Shown: in pieces, positions 16,387 through 25,011 of the stretch
Numbering within the stretch: position 1 is the stretch's first letter
Layout of the letters: each line of letters begins with the position of its first letter
Assembly (NCBI RefSeq): GCF_005221305.1
Contig: NZ_CP039887.1
Location: forward strand, 124,001 to 188,000
DNA: 64,000 nucleotides
From: Neisseria subflava
GTDB lineage: Bacteria; Pseudomonadota; Gammaproteobacteria; Burkholderiales; Neisseriaceae
Reading direction: 5' to 3'
The notes under the pieces: generated by a model
Seen by the model: the letters and a program-made list of their open reading frames with translations, nothing else
Database searches by the model: none
Told to the model about the DNA's origin: nothing
Translations under genes and position numbers: made by a program

Positions 16387-16746
16387 AAATTTCGACCTTA
16401 CCCATGGCTGGGCAATTTGCGTGACTGGATGACGGAGCAGGCAAAAAATGGGGAAAAATATTCCATCGTTACTTGTTCTGCACTCAAACGCCAATACCGC
16501 GATATTCTGCGTGGCGCAGAAGGGAAGGTGGCTTTTATCCATCTGACCCCGCCTCAAGCAATCAATCTTGAGCGTATGCTGTCGCGTCAGGGGCATTATA
16601 TGAAAGCCGGAATGCTGGATTCTCAGCTGGAGATTTTGGAAGAGCTGGGTGCTGATGAGTACGGTGTCAAAATCGACAATCCGGGTTCGCCTGAAGCCGT
16701 TGAGGCAGATATTATGAACTGGGTGAAAGCGCAAGGCTTGATTTAG
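16387..16746 (+). pseudogene. gntK: 5'-truncated gluconokinase remnant
   Basis: The readable part matches the C-terminal two thirds of gluconate kinase: PWLGNLRDWM, then CSALKRQYRDILRG, FIHLTPPQAI and MLDSQLEILEEL, ending AQGLI. The similarity extends upstream of the only plausible start (TTG at 16417) to about PWLGN at ~16402. It is then cut off by an in-frame stop near 16380, with no P-loop (GxSGxGKS) anywhere upstream. A normal enzyme has ~170 residues; at most ~115 remain. The gene is therefore a non-functional remnant. Whether it lost its 5' end by deletion or recombination cannot be read from one genome. Confidence 0.8.
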
Positions 16747-16760
16747 TAATGATCAGAAAT

Positions 16761-16797
16761 GGAAAGGCCGTCTGAAATATTTCAGACGGCCTTTTTC
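16761..16797. terminator. bidirectional DUS terminator between gntK remnant and dtd
   Basis: AAAGGCCGTCTGAAA/TTTCAGACGGCCTTTTT lies between convergent genes. A-run and T-run on either side make it usable on both strands. Confidence 0.8.
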
Positions 16798-16805
16798 GAT
16801 GGGAT

Positions 16806-17267
16806 TTAGAATGTTTTTTGCGAATCAAGCAATAAGGTAACCGGCCCATCATTGCAAAGGGAAACCTGCATATGGGTTTGGAATCTGCCGGTTTCGACAG
16901 TCAATCCATGTTCGCGTAGAAGTTGTGCGGTGTATTGATAAAGTTTATCCGCTAGTTCTGCGGGCGCGGCATTGGAGAAAGATGGGCGGCGGCCGCTGCG
17001 CGCATCGGCGTAAAGGGTAAACTGGGAAACCAGTAATATCGAGCCGCCGACATCTTTGAGCGATAAATTTAATTTGCCGTTTTCGTCTTCAAAGATACGT
17101 AGGTTGGCGGTTTTATCCGCAATGTATTTGGCGTCCGCTTCTGTATCGGTGTGGGTAACGCCGAGCAATATCATAAATCCGTTGTTGATTTCGCCGCAGG
17201 TTTCACAGGAGTTTTCGGACAAAACGTCAACTTTGGCTTGGGTAACTTTTTGGATAACAGCGCGCAT
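16806..17267 (-). CDS. dtd: D-aminoacyl-tRNA deacylase
   Basis: Removes D-amino acids and glycine mischarged on tRNA. The 153-residue protein starting MRAVIQKVTQAKVDV carries the two active-site motifs, SQFTLYAD at ~78-85 and the Gly-cisPro loop NDGPVTLLLDS near the C-terminus. The longer upstream reading frame runs through a terminator hairpin and is rejected. Confidence 0.95.
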   Translation of the reverse strand: MRAVIQKVTQAKVDVLSENSCETCGEINNGFMILLGVTHTDTEADAKYIADKTANLRIFEDENGKLNLSLKDVGGSILLVSQFTLYADARSGRRPSFSNAAPAELADKLYQYTAQLLREHGLTVETGRFQTHMQVSLCNDGPVTLLLDSQKTF

Positions 17268-17292
17268 AATCTTGTGTGAATAAAAGGAGTTG

Positions 17293-17318
17293 TAAAAAAG
17301 GGCGTAAGATACGCCCTC
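17293..17318 (-). terminator. rho-independent terminator of the downstream PpiC-type gene
   Basis: On the minus strand AGGGCGTA-TCT-TACGCCCT is followed by TTTTTT. It lies just after the stop of the 17364-18128 gene and before dtd. It is not a DUS terminator. Confidence 0.8.
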
Positions 17319-17334
17319 TGAGTTCAAATATAGT

Positions 17335-17346
17335 TTCAGACGGCCT
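17335..17346 (-). repeat. AG-DUS before dtd terminator
   Basis: Single AGGCCGTCTGAA on the minus strand just downstream of the PpiC-type gene. Confidence 0.85.
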
Positions 17347-17363
17347 GAAACCATTGAATTAAT

Positions 17364-18128
17364 TTACGGATTAATGCCGTTTTCTTTCAAGATACGTTCG
17401 ATCTGATTCTCGACTTTTTGTCGTTTGACAGCTTGGATAAGCTGATTGCGTACCAGTTCGAAAGGTTCGGCATTAGGATTACGCTCTACGGCGCTGAGTT
17501 TAAACAGATAAAAACGGTTTCCCATCTGAATCGGCTCATGCGTTACATCACCTCGGTTCATGTCGGCAAAAGCGGTAGCCAGTTGAGGCGAAAGCTGCTG
17601 CGGAGAGATGAAGCCGTCGAACTCTTGTTCGGGGTTGGGATAGCGTTTCATCAGCTCTTCAAATGACAAGCCTTTGAGCAGCAGTTCTTGCGCTGCGCGG
17701 ACTTCTTCGGCTGAAGCAAAGCTGACTTGTTGCAGCTTGATGATGCGTGTTTGCTGGTCGTAGAAACGGCGCAATTCGGCATCGTCAACCGCGGTTTGAC
17801 GTTCTAGATAAGCAGCGTATTGGTTGGCATAAAACTCAGCTTCCACATTTTTAAACTGATTCTGTACTTCTGCATCTTTATCCAAACCAGCCTTGATGGC
17901 TTCATTTTTCAGAATTTCCAAAGTCTGCAAACGTGTAACCACATCTTTGCGGATTGCCTGACCATCGGGTTTGGCAGTCTGGTTGGGATGTTGATCGGCT
18001 TGTCTCAATACTTCGGCGACCATGCTGTCGATACGGGCAGGATCGATTTCAGGTGCTTTGGCGGTTGCCAAGCCGACGGTCGATAGGGTGAGGATAGCCA
18101 AAACGGCAGTTTTGGGCTTGATGTTCAT
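17364..18128 (-). CDS. periplasmic PpiC/SurA-like peptidyl-prolyl isomerase
   Basis: The 254-residue protein has a Sec signal peptide (~1-23, AVLAILTLSTVGLATA). A helical SurA_N-like region (~30-140) is followed by a parvulin (PpiC) domain around 135-225, with FASAEEVRAAQELLLKG, FDGFISPQQLSPQLATAF and NRFYLFKLSAV. It is expected to act as a foldase for outer-membrane or periplasmic proteins. It is a paralogue of the next gene upstream and is separated from it by ~45 nt carrying a GC-rich hairpin. Whether the isomerase active site is functional cannot be judged. Confidence 0.8.
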   Translation of the reverse strand: MNIKPKTAVLAILTLSTVGLATAKAPEIDPARIDSMVAEVLRQADQHPNQTAKPDGQAIRKDVVTRLQTLEILKNEAIKAGLDKDAEVQNQFKNVEAEFYANQYAAYLERQTAVDDAELRRFYDQQTRIIKLQQVSFASAEEVRAAQELLLKGLSFEELMKRYPNPEQEFDGFISPQQLSPQLATAFADMNRGDVTHEPIQMGNRFYLFKLSAVERNPNAEPFELVRNQLIQAVKRQKVENQIERILKENGINP

Positions 18129-18141
18129 GTGAGTTCCTTAT

Positions 18142-18167
18142 TGCCCGCCCGTTATCACGGCGGGCAC
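18142..18167 (-). other. GC-rich intercistronic hairpin
   Basis: A strong hairpin built from GCCCGCC and GGCGGGC lies between the two PpiC-type genes, with no T-run. It may act as a processing or attenuating element rather than a full terminator. Confidence 0.5.
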
Positions 18168-18173
18168 GTTATA

Positions 18174-19046
18174 TTATTTGTTGACTTTGATACTGGCTTT
18201 TTTCAGCAATGATTGAATGGCCGCATCAACACGGGCTGCCTGTAAGTCGCTGCCAATCTCGTTTTTCGATGCTTCATAAGAAGGTACGGTAACGTTACGA
18301 CGGTCATTGACATAGAAAACGGCGTACAAATTACCGTTTTGCAGTGGCGTTTTAGTGTGTGCACCTTTTTTCAGGTCTTTGACAGCAGCGTAAAGCGGAG
18401 GTGCTGATTCTTGCAAATCTTTAAGCGGAATATAAGCTTTAGGGATGCCGCCGGCTTTTTTGGCCGCTTCGTCAATTGAGTATTGGTTCAATACCGAAAC
18501 AAAGCTTTTTTTCGCATCCAAATCGGCAATGGCTTTTTGGGCATTGCTGCTGCTGTCGGTCACGATTTCGCCCAGTTGGACTTCCTTAGTACCTTTATAG
18601 AAGTTGCTGAAGTCGTTGTAAGCGGCTTTGACATCTTTTTCTTGGACAGGATATTGACGGACGATATGCGCCGCGAAAGCTTGGCCTAGCAAATCATTTT
18701 CGAAAACTGCCCATTCGGTTTTGAATGTGGCTTTTTTATCTGCGCCTTGCTTGGCGGCATCGGCACGCGCTTGCTCCAATGCAGCTTTGAATTCAGCGCT
18801 TTGATCCAGTTTTAATTTTTTGGCTTCTTGGGTAACAACAGTGCTGATAATTTGGCGTTCAGTCAGCATTTGACGCAATTCAGGAGTGTCTTGAACGTTC
18901 GGGTTGCTGGCGCGTACGGAAGCAACTTGGTCATCGATAACGCTGCTGTCGATGGCTTGACCGTTGACGGTTACCAAAGTTTGGGCAAACAGTGTGCCGG
19001 AAGTCAGGGCAAGCATCAAGGCTGAAGCAAAGTAGGTTTTTTTCAT
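18174..19046 (-). CDS. periplasmic PpiC-type peptidyl-prolyl isomerase (PrsA/SurA-like)
   Basis: The 290-residue protein has a cleavable signal peptide (~1-21, ending TLFAQ). A helical chaperone region (~30-130) is followed by a parvulin domain (~135-240) containing VQLGEIVTDSSSNAQKAI, SIDEAAKKAGGIPKAYIP and NGNLYAVFYVNDRR. It resembles the neisserial PPIase NMB0281, implicated in outer-membrane protein folding and surface biology. It is the first gene of a pair with the shorter paralogue downstream. Confidence 0.85.
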   Translation of the reverse strand: MKKTYFASALMLALTSGTLFAQTLVTVNGQAIDSSVIDDQVASVRASNPNVQDTPELRQMLTERQIISTVVTQEAKKLKLDQSAEFKAALEQARADAAKQGADKKATFKTEWAVFENDLLGQAFAAHIVRQYPVQEKDVKAAYNDFSNFYKGTKEVQLGEIVTDSSSNAQKAIADLDAKKSFVSVLNQYSIDEAAKKAGGIPKAYIPLKDLQESAPPLYAAVKDLKKGAHTKTPLQNGNLYAVFYVNDRRNVTVPSYEASKNEIGSDLQAARVDAAIQSLLKKASIKVNK

Positions 19047-19115
19047 CGTATTTCTCTTTTAAATTAATGATTGGAAATAAATTAATGATTAGAAATCAAA
19101 GTTTAAGTAGTAATC

Positions 19116-19388
19116 TTAATGGAAGTATTCGTCCGGCGTGGCCGCTTTGATACTGAGTGCATGAATCAGGCCGTCTGAAAACAAGTCCTGTAAAAGCTGC
19201 TTAATCATACGTTGCCGCTGGAGGCGGCCAATGTTTTCAAATGCGTTGCTGACCACCACTATGGCGTAATGCCCGCCGCCTTTATTACCGGCATGGCCGG
19301 CATGCAGATGGCTTTCATCTTCAAAATCGAAGAACTCAGGCTCAAGCGTTCGCAGGCGTTCCTCGATAATTTGACGAATATTGCTCAT
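19116..19388 (-). CDS. bolA: BolA family protein
   Basis: BolA-type proteins work with monothiol glutaredoxins in Fe-S and iron handling and can act in stress morphology. The 90-residue protein has the class II KH-like fold with the conserved SHLHAGHAGN (probable metal-ligand His) and the C-terminal HALSIKAATPDEY. It overlaps the YciI gene by 4 nt (ATGA), so the two are translated together. Confidence 0.9.
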   Translation of the reverse strand: MSNIRQIIEERLRTLEPEFFDFEDESHLHAGHAGNKGGGHYAIVVVSNAFENIGRLQRQRMIKQLLQDLFSDGLIHALSIKAATPDEYFH

Positions 19389-19675
19389 TTGAACACGGCT
19401 TTAAAGGGTTTAATCAATACTTCTGCGTATACGCCGGCATCGACGTAAGGGTCTTGTTCTGCCCATTCTTGTGCAGCGTCCAAAGATTCAAATTGAGCCA
19501 CAATTAGACTGCCGGAAACACGTTCCGGATTATCTGGTAGAGGATTGGGGCCGGCAGTCAGCAGAAGGCCTTGCGCTTTCAATTCTTCTAAGCGTGCCAA
19601 ATGAGCAGGGCGGGCCGCCATGCGTGCTTCGTGGACATCTTCGGCATCAGTGGCCAAAAGCATGAAATATTCCAT
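19385..19675 (-). CDS. YciI family protein
   Basis: The 96-residue ferredoxin-like alpha/beta protein of the YciI family begins MEYFMLLATDAEDV. It has the conserved RPAHLARL His and the DPYVDAGVYAEVLIKPF end. The family includes dehydrochlorinase-like enzymes but most members have no known substrate. It shares the terminal base of its neighbours on both sides (yciB upstream, bolA downstream), giving a yciB-yciI-bolA unit like the yciB/yciI linkage in enterobacteria. Confidence 0.85.
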   Translation of the reverse strand: MEYFMLLATDAEDVHEARMAARPAHLARLEELKAQGLLLTAGPNPLPDNPERVSGSLIVAQFESLDAAQEWAEQDPYVDAGVYAEVLIKPFKAVFK

Positions 19676-20208
19676 TATTGATCCTCCTTAGACTGGAAAC
19701 GCATCAGATACATACCCTGTGCGATGGAAAAAATGATTGTGAAGCCCAATGTGCCGAACAGTTTGTAATTGACCCATTGGTCTGGAAAATACGTAAAGAC
19801 AAAGAGGTTGGCCGCACCCATAAAAATTAGGAAGCCAATCCATGCATAAGTCAGGCGTGTCCATACAAAATCAGGGAGCTGCATTTCTTTGCCCATGACG
19901 GCTTTAAGCCCGTTTTTACCGGCCAGGTGGCTGAACAGCATGACGATCGCGCCGATCCAAAACAGAACGGTTGGTTTCCACATGATAAAGCGGTTGTCTT
20001 TCAGCAGAATCGTTGCACCGCCAAAAAAGACAATCAAAATCAGGCTGACCCATTGCATGGTGTCCAGCTTGCGGTGTTTCCAAAAGGTCAGCGCAGCTTG
20101 GGCAATACCGACGATAACCGCAACAGTTGTTGCGGCAATCATGTCTTTGGTGATGATGTATGTGATGAAAAATAAGAATACGGCGAATAAGTCGCTCAAA
20201 ATCTTCAT
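19675..20208 (-). CDS. yciB: inner-membrane spanning protein YciB (septation protein A)
   Basis: The 177-residue polytopic protein of the IspZ/YciB family has five membrane helices with the conserved FFITYIITKDMI, KPTVLFWIGAI and WVNYKLFGTLG. It is implicated in envelope synthesis and septation through interactions with elongation and division proteins. It heads the yciB-yciI-bolA unit and its stop abuts the YciI start. Confidence 0.93.
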   Translation of the reverse strand: MKILSDLFAVFLFFITYIITKDMIAATTVAVIVGIAQAALTFWKHRKLDTMQWVSLILIVFFGGATILLKDNRFIMWKPTVLFWIGAIVMLFSHLAGKNGLKAVMGKEMQLPDFVWTRLTYAWIGFLIFMGAANLFVFTYFPDQWVNYKLFGTLGFTIIFSIAQGMYLMRFQSKEDQ

Positions 20209-20513
20209 ATATTAATGATGAAACTAATTGAGTAAATGCTAATCATACAGGGAGATGTGTTTTTTTGCACGTTTCACCATGACTTTAATATCGCACATAT
20301 TTATATGAAATATTTGTTTTGGGTTGGCGAAATTTGTAAAAAAGAAACACAAGCATGCAAAAGTAATAGATTTGCTAAGGAATTTTAGGCTGAATAGCCT
20401 CTATTGCTTGGCAGGAATGGGTTAAAAATATATCATGACGTAATATCTAGTAAATATATGGTTAAATGCGTGCACATTGGTTAGTACCATAATTTCCGAA
20501 CAGGGGATCAGTT
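20209..20513. other. intergenic region between divergent yciB and tspA
   Basis: 305 nt of AT-rich DNA that should hold the divergent promoters. A small AGGCT/AGCCT hairpin is at 20387-20400. No DUS, RNA gene or clear -35/-10 pair could be assigned with confidence. Confidence 0.6.
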
Positions 20514-22547
20514 TTGAAAAAACATCACAATATTAAATTAATTACAGCTTCTATCGCTTTAATGACATCGCTCAGTGCCTCTGCAGGTTTGGGCGGCTTG
20601 AATGTTCAATCTCATTTGGGTGAGCCTTTTACAGGCAATATCACTGTAACTGGCGAGGAAGCTCAGGCTCTGCTTAATGGCGGTAAGGCCACTATTTCAA
20701 ATGGCAATTTGCGCGCAGCGGTACGCAAATCAGGCGATAAGGCAGTCGTTACCATCCGCTCTTCTAAAGCCATCAAAGATCCTGTTTTGGTTTTCCAAGT
20801 AGGTGTTGGCGCGCAATCGCGTGAGTACACCGCTATTATCGATCCGGCCGGATATGATTCTAAAGATGCTGCATCTGTTCGTATCCGTCCGGTCACTGAA
20901 TCTCAATCTTCCGAGCCGACACGCAATGCCCAACAGCCTGCAACTAAAAACAATAAAGCAGCAGGTAATCAGACAGCTCGAGCGCGTAAGGATGTACAGC
21001 GTAAGGCTGAGAAAAAACAAGTTCAGACGGCCTCTGCTAAAAACGACACGGCTGCACGTTCAGGCAGGCAGCATTTGGTGCGTACGGGTGAAACCCTGAT
21101 TGCCATCGCGTCCAGCATCCGTCCGCAGGGTATGACCTTGGATCAAACCATTCAGGCTTTGGTAAATGCCAATCCGGATGTGTTTATTGATAATAATGCC
21201 AACCGTATGTTGGCAGGTAAAGTACTGAATATTCCAAACCGTAGCGAATTGCAACGCTTGGCTGCGTCTGCTCCTGCTAAAACCAATACAGCGACAGAGA
21301 AAGGCAATGAAGCCGTCAATGCAACAGAAGCTAAAACAGAAAAACTTGTTGTTCAGCCTGAGGCTCAAACTGAAGCCCAGGTTAAAGATGCTGGTGTAAA
21401 TACACAGCAACAGGAAGAAGTGAAACAAGCTTCAGCTGAGCAAGCAGAACAAGCAGCATCTGCAGCGGTCAATGAAAACACCGCATCGACTGTTCCTGCA
21501 TCTGATGGTCAAGAAGCTATGGCTTCTGATGCTCAAGAGAATGTAGTGGCTTCTGAGCCTGTTGCAACCACGGATTCTGTCGCGGAGCAAACAGAAAGCG
21601 AATCAGACGGCAATTTATGGAAATGGTTATTGGCAGGCGGTGCAGCCCTTATTGCTGCTTGGTTGTTGTTGAAAGCTGCTGGTAAACGTAATGACGAGCT
21701 GGAAGAAGCACCTGTAAGCCGTAAGGATGAAGAGAAGGTTGTACAGAAAAATGTTGCTGCTTCAGCTGCTGCGGTTGCTGCAACTAAAGTAACGCCGTCT
21801 GAAAAAACTCAAGACGGTCTGTTTATCGAAGATGATTTCGAAGATGATGTGGTTATCAATGAAGTAGAAGAATCTTCCAATATCGATGATGTCAAACTTG
21901 ATTTGGGTAAGATTGACAATAGTCAGGCAGGTATTCTTTCAGGTGCAGTAACGCATGATGTTGAGACAGAGCAACGCCGCCATGCTGATTGGGATAGTAT
22001 CGAATCAACAGAAAGCGTGTACGAGCCTGAACCAGAAAATCCGTATCAGCCAGTATCGGTTGTTATGCCGGAACGTAAAGAAGAGCAGGTAAATACATTT
22101 GCTGAGTTTGATTTGGCGGCAGAGAAAAAAGTCTCCGAGTCAAGAAATGAAGAGCCACTCGAGTTTACGGTAGAAACCCCTGAAGTTTCAGACAGCCATG
22201 TGCTGCCATTCGATGTCAAGCAAGGTCAAGACTTGCAAATTCAAGAAATCAAAGAAGAAGTAGAGAAAGAAGAAGCTGCTTCTGAGTTTGTGATTGAAGA
22301 AGGTGCATTGGAATGGGGAGCTGAAGATGTTTCAGTGGCTGCCGATAAAAGCAATAGTGAAAGAGGCTTTGTTTCAGAATCAGTCGGCATGACTGCACCG
22401 CTTGAAGCCAAATATGATTTGGCTAAGATGTATATCGAAATCGGTGATCCTGAAGCGGCTCGAGAAACATTGCAAGGGCTGATTGAAGAGGCTGAAGGCG
22501 ATATTCTGCATAAAGCCCAAAAATTGATGAAAGAACTTGGCGCATAA
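20514..22547 (+). CDS. tspA: TspA / FimV-like pilus-associated membrane protein
   Basis: The 677-residue homologue of neisserial T-cell-stimulating protein A and Pseudomonas FimV has a signal peptide (~1-24) and a conserved FimV N-terminal domain (GLGGLNVQSHLGEPFTGNI). A LysM peptidoglycan-binding module is at ~190-245 (VRTGETLIAIAS, then AGKVLNIPN). A Gln/Ala/Glu-rich stretch leads to one TM (~365-385, WKWLLAGGAALIAAWLLL), a long acidic cytoplasmic region, and a C-terminal FimV domain (DLAKMYIEIGDPEAARETL). The start is TTG with CAGGGGA upstream. A DUS inside encodes VQTA. Roles of the family are type IV pilus function and adhesion. Confidence 0.9.
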   Translation: MKKHHNIKLITASIALMTSLSASAGLGGLNVQSHLGEPFTGNITVTGEEAQALLNGGKATISNGNLRAAVRKSGDKAVVTIRSSKAIKDPVLVFQVGVGAQSREYTAIIDPAGYDSKDAASVRIRPVTESQSSEPTRNAQQPATKNNKAAGNQTARARKDVQRKAEKKQVQTASAKNDTAARSGRQHLVRTGETLIAIASSIRPQGMTLDQTIQALVNANPDVFIDNNANRMLAGKVLNIPNRSELQRLAASAPAKTNTATEKGNEAVNATEAKTEKLVVQPEAQTEAQVKDAGVNTQQQEEVKQASAEQAEQAASAAVNENTASTVPASDGQEAMASDAQENVVASEPVATTDSVAEQTESESDGNLWKWLLAGGAALIAAWLLLKAAGKRNDELEEAPVSRKDEEKVVQKNVAASAAAVAATKVTPSEKTQDGLFIEDDFEDDVVINEVEESSNIDDVKLDLGKIDNSQAGILSGAVTHDVETEQRRHADWDSIESTESVYEPEPENPYQPVSVVMPERKEEQVNTFAEFDLAAEKKVSESRNEEPLEFTVETPEVSDSHVLPFDVKQGQDLQIQEIKEEVEKEEAASEFVIEEGALEWGAEDVSVAADKSNSERGFVSESVGMTAPLEAKYDLAKMYIEIGDPEAARETLQGLIEEAEGDILHKAQKLMKELGA

Positions 22548-22563
22548 GTGCCAGTCAAATGAA

Positions 22564-22590
22564 GATGCCGTTTCAGACGGCATCTTTTTT
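22564..22590 (+). terminator. terminator of tspA
   Basis: GATGCCGT-TTCAG-ACGGCATC followed by TTTTTT. The right arm with the loop contains the ATGCCGTCTGAA form of the DUS (minus strand), rarer here than the AG form. Confidence 0.9.
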
Positions 22591-22693
22591 ATGGTAAATT
22601 AAAAAGCAAGATTTTGTCTGAGTCTATGATTGGTTGGGTAAGATTTCAGCTTTATATGATGGTTGAAGATAAAGGCCGTCTGAAATACATGAG

Positions 22694-22718
22694 AGGCGTG
22701 TGTTGATCACGCCTTTTT
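22694..22718 (+). terminator. second terminator hairpin upstream of truA
   Basis: AGGCGTG-TGTTGAT-CACGCCT followed by TTTTT, ~55 nt before the truA start. The tspA transcript already ends at 22590, so this hairpin would terminate something that starts in between: a short RNA or a truA leader. Confidence 0.75.
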
Positions 22719-22772
22719 AATATTGGTTACCTGAGTGTAGGCAACAATATCAATTTACAAGAAGTATAAGAA

Positions 22773-23618
22773 ATGACTGAACAAGCAAATACAACAGGGC
22801 ATCTGATGCAGCGTTGGGCTTTGACCCTCTCTTATGACGGTAGCCGTTTTTATGGTTGGCAAAAACAGGCTGGAGATTTGCCGACTGTTCAGACGGCCTT
22901 AGAGCAGGCCTTGTCTTCAATAGCAGGGGAGCAAATTAATACTATTGTTGCGGGAAGGACGGATACGGGTGTGCATGCAACTGCTCAGGTAGTGCATTTT
23001 GATACATCAGTAAGCCGTCCGGAGCAAGCATGGGTACGGGGAGTCAATGCGCATTTGCCTGATGGTGTTGCTGTGTTGGTTGCGCAAAAAGTTGCACCTT
23101 ATTTTCATGCCCGATTTGATGCTTATGGTCGCCATTATCGTTATTTATTGGAATCCTCACCGGTTCGTTCTCCATTATTGGTTGGCAGAGTAGGGTGGAC
23201 ACATTTGAAATTAGATTTAAATCTGATGAGGCAGGCTGCTGCCTTATTGGAGGGTGAGCATGACTTTTCCAGTTTTCGAGCGGCTGAATGTCAGGCGAAA
23301 TCTCCTATAAAAACACTATATAGTACAAAGATTAGTGGAACTTCTCGCTATCTGTGCCTTGATTTGCATGGAAATGCATTCTTGCATCATATGGTGCGCA
23401 ATATTATGGGTGCTTTGGTGTATGTGGGTAGTGGCAGAATCAGTGTGGATGAGTTTGAGTCGGTCTTTCATGCCAAAAGTAGATTGAAGGCTCCGCCAAC
23501 TTTTATGTCTGATGGCCTGTATTTAACAGGTGTTGACTATCCTGATGAGTTTGGAGTGACGCAGCTATCGTTGCCCGAGTGGATGAGCGTTCTAGGTAAT
23601 GGTTTTCAGACAGTCTAG
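22773..23618 (+). CDS. truA: tRNA pseudouridine(38-40) synthase TruA
   Basis: Isomerises uridines 38-40 in the anticodon arm. The 281-residue protein has the catalytic Asp64 in AGRTDTGVHA, the YRYLLESSPVRSPL region and HHMVRNIMGALVYVG. The start MTEQAN is used; an internal Met at codon 12 (MQRWALTL) is the alternative. A DUS lies in the gene near 22890 (encoding VQTAL), and a degenerate one (AGACTGTCTGAA, minus strand) ends it. Confidence 0.95.
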   Translation: MTEQANTTGHLMQRWALTLSYDGSRFYGWQKQAGDLPTVQTALEQALSSIAGEQINTIVAGRTDTGVHATAQVVHFDTSVSRPEQAWVRGVNAHLPDGVAVLVAQKVAPYFHARFDAYGRHYRYLLESSPVRSPLLVGRVGWTHLKLDLNLMRQAAALLEGEHDFSSFRAAECQAKSPIKTLYSTKISGTSRYLCLDLHGNAFLHHMVRNIMGALVYVGSGRISVDEFESVFHAKSRLKAPPTFMSDGLYLTGVDYPDEFGVTQLSLPEWMSVLGNGFQTV

Positions 23619-23929
23619 CTGTGGATTGTTGGTATAAAAGCAACGAAATAGCGTGATTGATGTGTAAACTGATAAAGTGTTGTAAAAATGCACAGTTGGT
23701 TTTAAATAAATTGATCATTGATTTTAAATAATAAATTTCTACTTTTGGGGTTGTCTCTACCTTTATTTAGTTTCTGCGGTAGTGGGGGGAATTGAATAAA
23801 GTTTGTTTTTTTAGAGAGGAACAATTATAGTGACAGTCATGGAATCGCTGATTCTAGCGATAAAGTAAGCCTAAGCGGATTGTCCGGTCTGCTTAAGTTA
23901 TTTCTTCACAATAGAAAAGGAATACAGCA
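23619..23929 (+). other. porB upstream region and mRNA leader
   Basis: 311 nt without a gene. The first ~180 nt are AT-rich. A promoter at 23803-23831 is followed by a ~90-nt leader with two hairpins: 23844-23861 (ATCGCT/AGCGAT) and 23872-23895 (TAAGCGGA/TCTGCTTA, one G-U). The site AAAGGAA lies 7 nt before the porB ATG. Confidence 0.6.
23803..23831 (+). promoter_or_regulatory. predicted sigma-70 promoter of porB
   Basis: TTGTTT - 17 nt - TATAGT, with a start near 23838. The short T-run spacer is ordinary length and shows no homopolymer long enough for obvious phase variation. Confidence 0.6.
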
Positions 23930-24991
23930 ATGAAAAAATCTCTGATTGCCCTGACTCTGGCGGCTTTGCCTGTTGCAGCTATGGCTGATGTAACTCTGTA
24001 CGGTCAAATCAAAGCTGGCGTGGAAGTTTCTAAAGTAAAAGAGGGTAAGACTTCTTCTAAAACTGCTACTGAGATTGCTGACTTCGGCTCTCGTATCGGT
24101 TTCAAAGGTCACGAACACTTGGGTAGCAACCTGAATGCTATTTGGCAAGTTGAACAAGACACTTCTATTGCCGGTGGTGACTCTGGTTTTGCTAACCGCG
24201 AATCTTTCATCGGTTTAGAAGGTGGCTTCGGTAAAGTTCGTGTCGGTAACTTGGATACTGCTCTGAACGAAAGCAGCGACAGCTTCGACCCTTGGGAATC
24301 TAGTAAAGCTAACTCAGACGTTCTGCAACTGGGTAAAATCAAACGTGTAGATGATAGCAAATTATCTGTACGTTACGATACTCCTGTATTTGGTGGTTTC
24401 AGCGCAAGCGTACAATACCAACCTCGCGACAATGCTAACCCTAGCGACAAATACACTCACACTGTGAAAAGCCGTGAGTCTTACGACTTAGGTCTGAACT
24501 ACGAAAACTCTGGCTTCTTCGGTCGCTATGCTGGTTCTTATGCTAAACATGCTGTCTTGGATGCTGGCCACTTGGATAAATTCAACGGCAACACTACCTT
24601 GACTGCTGGTACTTACAAAGATCACCAAGCACACCGTCTGACTGCTGGTTACGATGCTGACAACCTGATGGTTGCTGTTGTAGGTCAATACGAAGGCTTC
24701 AAAAAAGATGTCGCAAATGCTAAGAAAAACGAACGTGTTGAAGTTGGTGCAACTGCGGCTTACCGCTTCGGTAACGTAACTCCTCGTGTTTCTTACGCTC
24801 ACGGTTTCAAAGCTAAAGAAGAAGGCGTGAAACAAGAGAACAGCGTTTACAACCAAGTTATCGTTGGTGCTGACTACGACTTCTCTAAACGCACTTCTGC
24901 CTTGCTGTCTGCCGGTTGGTTGAAAGAAGGTAAAGGCGACAATAAATACGAGCAAACTGCTGGTACTGTTGGCCTGCGTCACAAATTCTAA
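23930..24991 (+). CDS. porB: major outer-membrane porin PorB-like
   Basis: A trimeric 16-strand general porin of the neisserial PorB family. The 353-residue precursor has a signal peptide of 19 residues (ending AAMA) and a mature start DVTLYGQIKAGVE. It has the typical GSRIGFKGHEHLGSNLNAIWQVEQ and GNRE-like SGFANRESFIGLEGGFGKVRVG, and ends in an outer-membrane signature (GLRHKF, C-terminal Phe). Codon use is strongly biased to highly expressed codons (GGT, AAA, CGT), unlike its neighbours. Length variation against other PorBs would lie in surface loops, but none can be assigned without an alignment. Confidence 0.95.
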   Translation: MKKSLIALTLAALPVAAMADVTLYGQIKAGVEVSKVKEGKTSSKTATEIADFGSRIGFKGHEHLGSNLNAIWQVEQDTSIAGGDSGFANRESFIGLEGGFGKVRVGNLDTALNESSDSFDPWESSKANSDVLQLGKIKRVDDSKLSVRYDTPVFGGFSASVQYQPRDNANPSDKYTHTVKSRESYDLGLNYENSGFFGRYAGSYAKHAVLDAGHLDKFNGNTTLTAGTYKDHQAHRLTAGYDADNLMVAVVGQYEGFKKDVANAKKNERVEVGATAAYRFGNVTPRVSYAHGFKAKEEGVKQENSVYNQVIVGADYDFSKRTSALLSAGWLKEGKGDNKYEQTAGTVGLRHKF

Positions 24992-25011
24992 TCTGACTTA
25001 AGATTAGTCTG

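Noticed and set aside
23709..23723. FNR-like TTGATTTTAAATAA upstream of porB
   Set aside because: Only one half-site fits; the second half matches 3 of 5 bases and the spacing to the predicted porB promoter is wrong.
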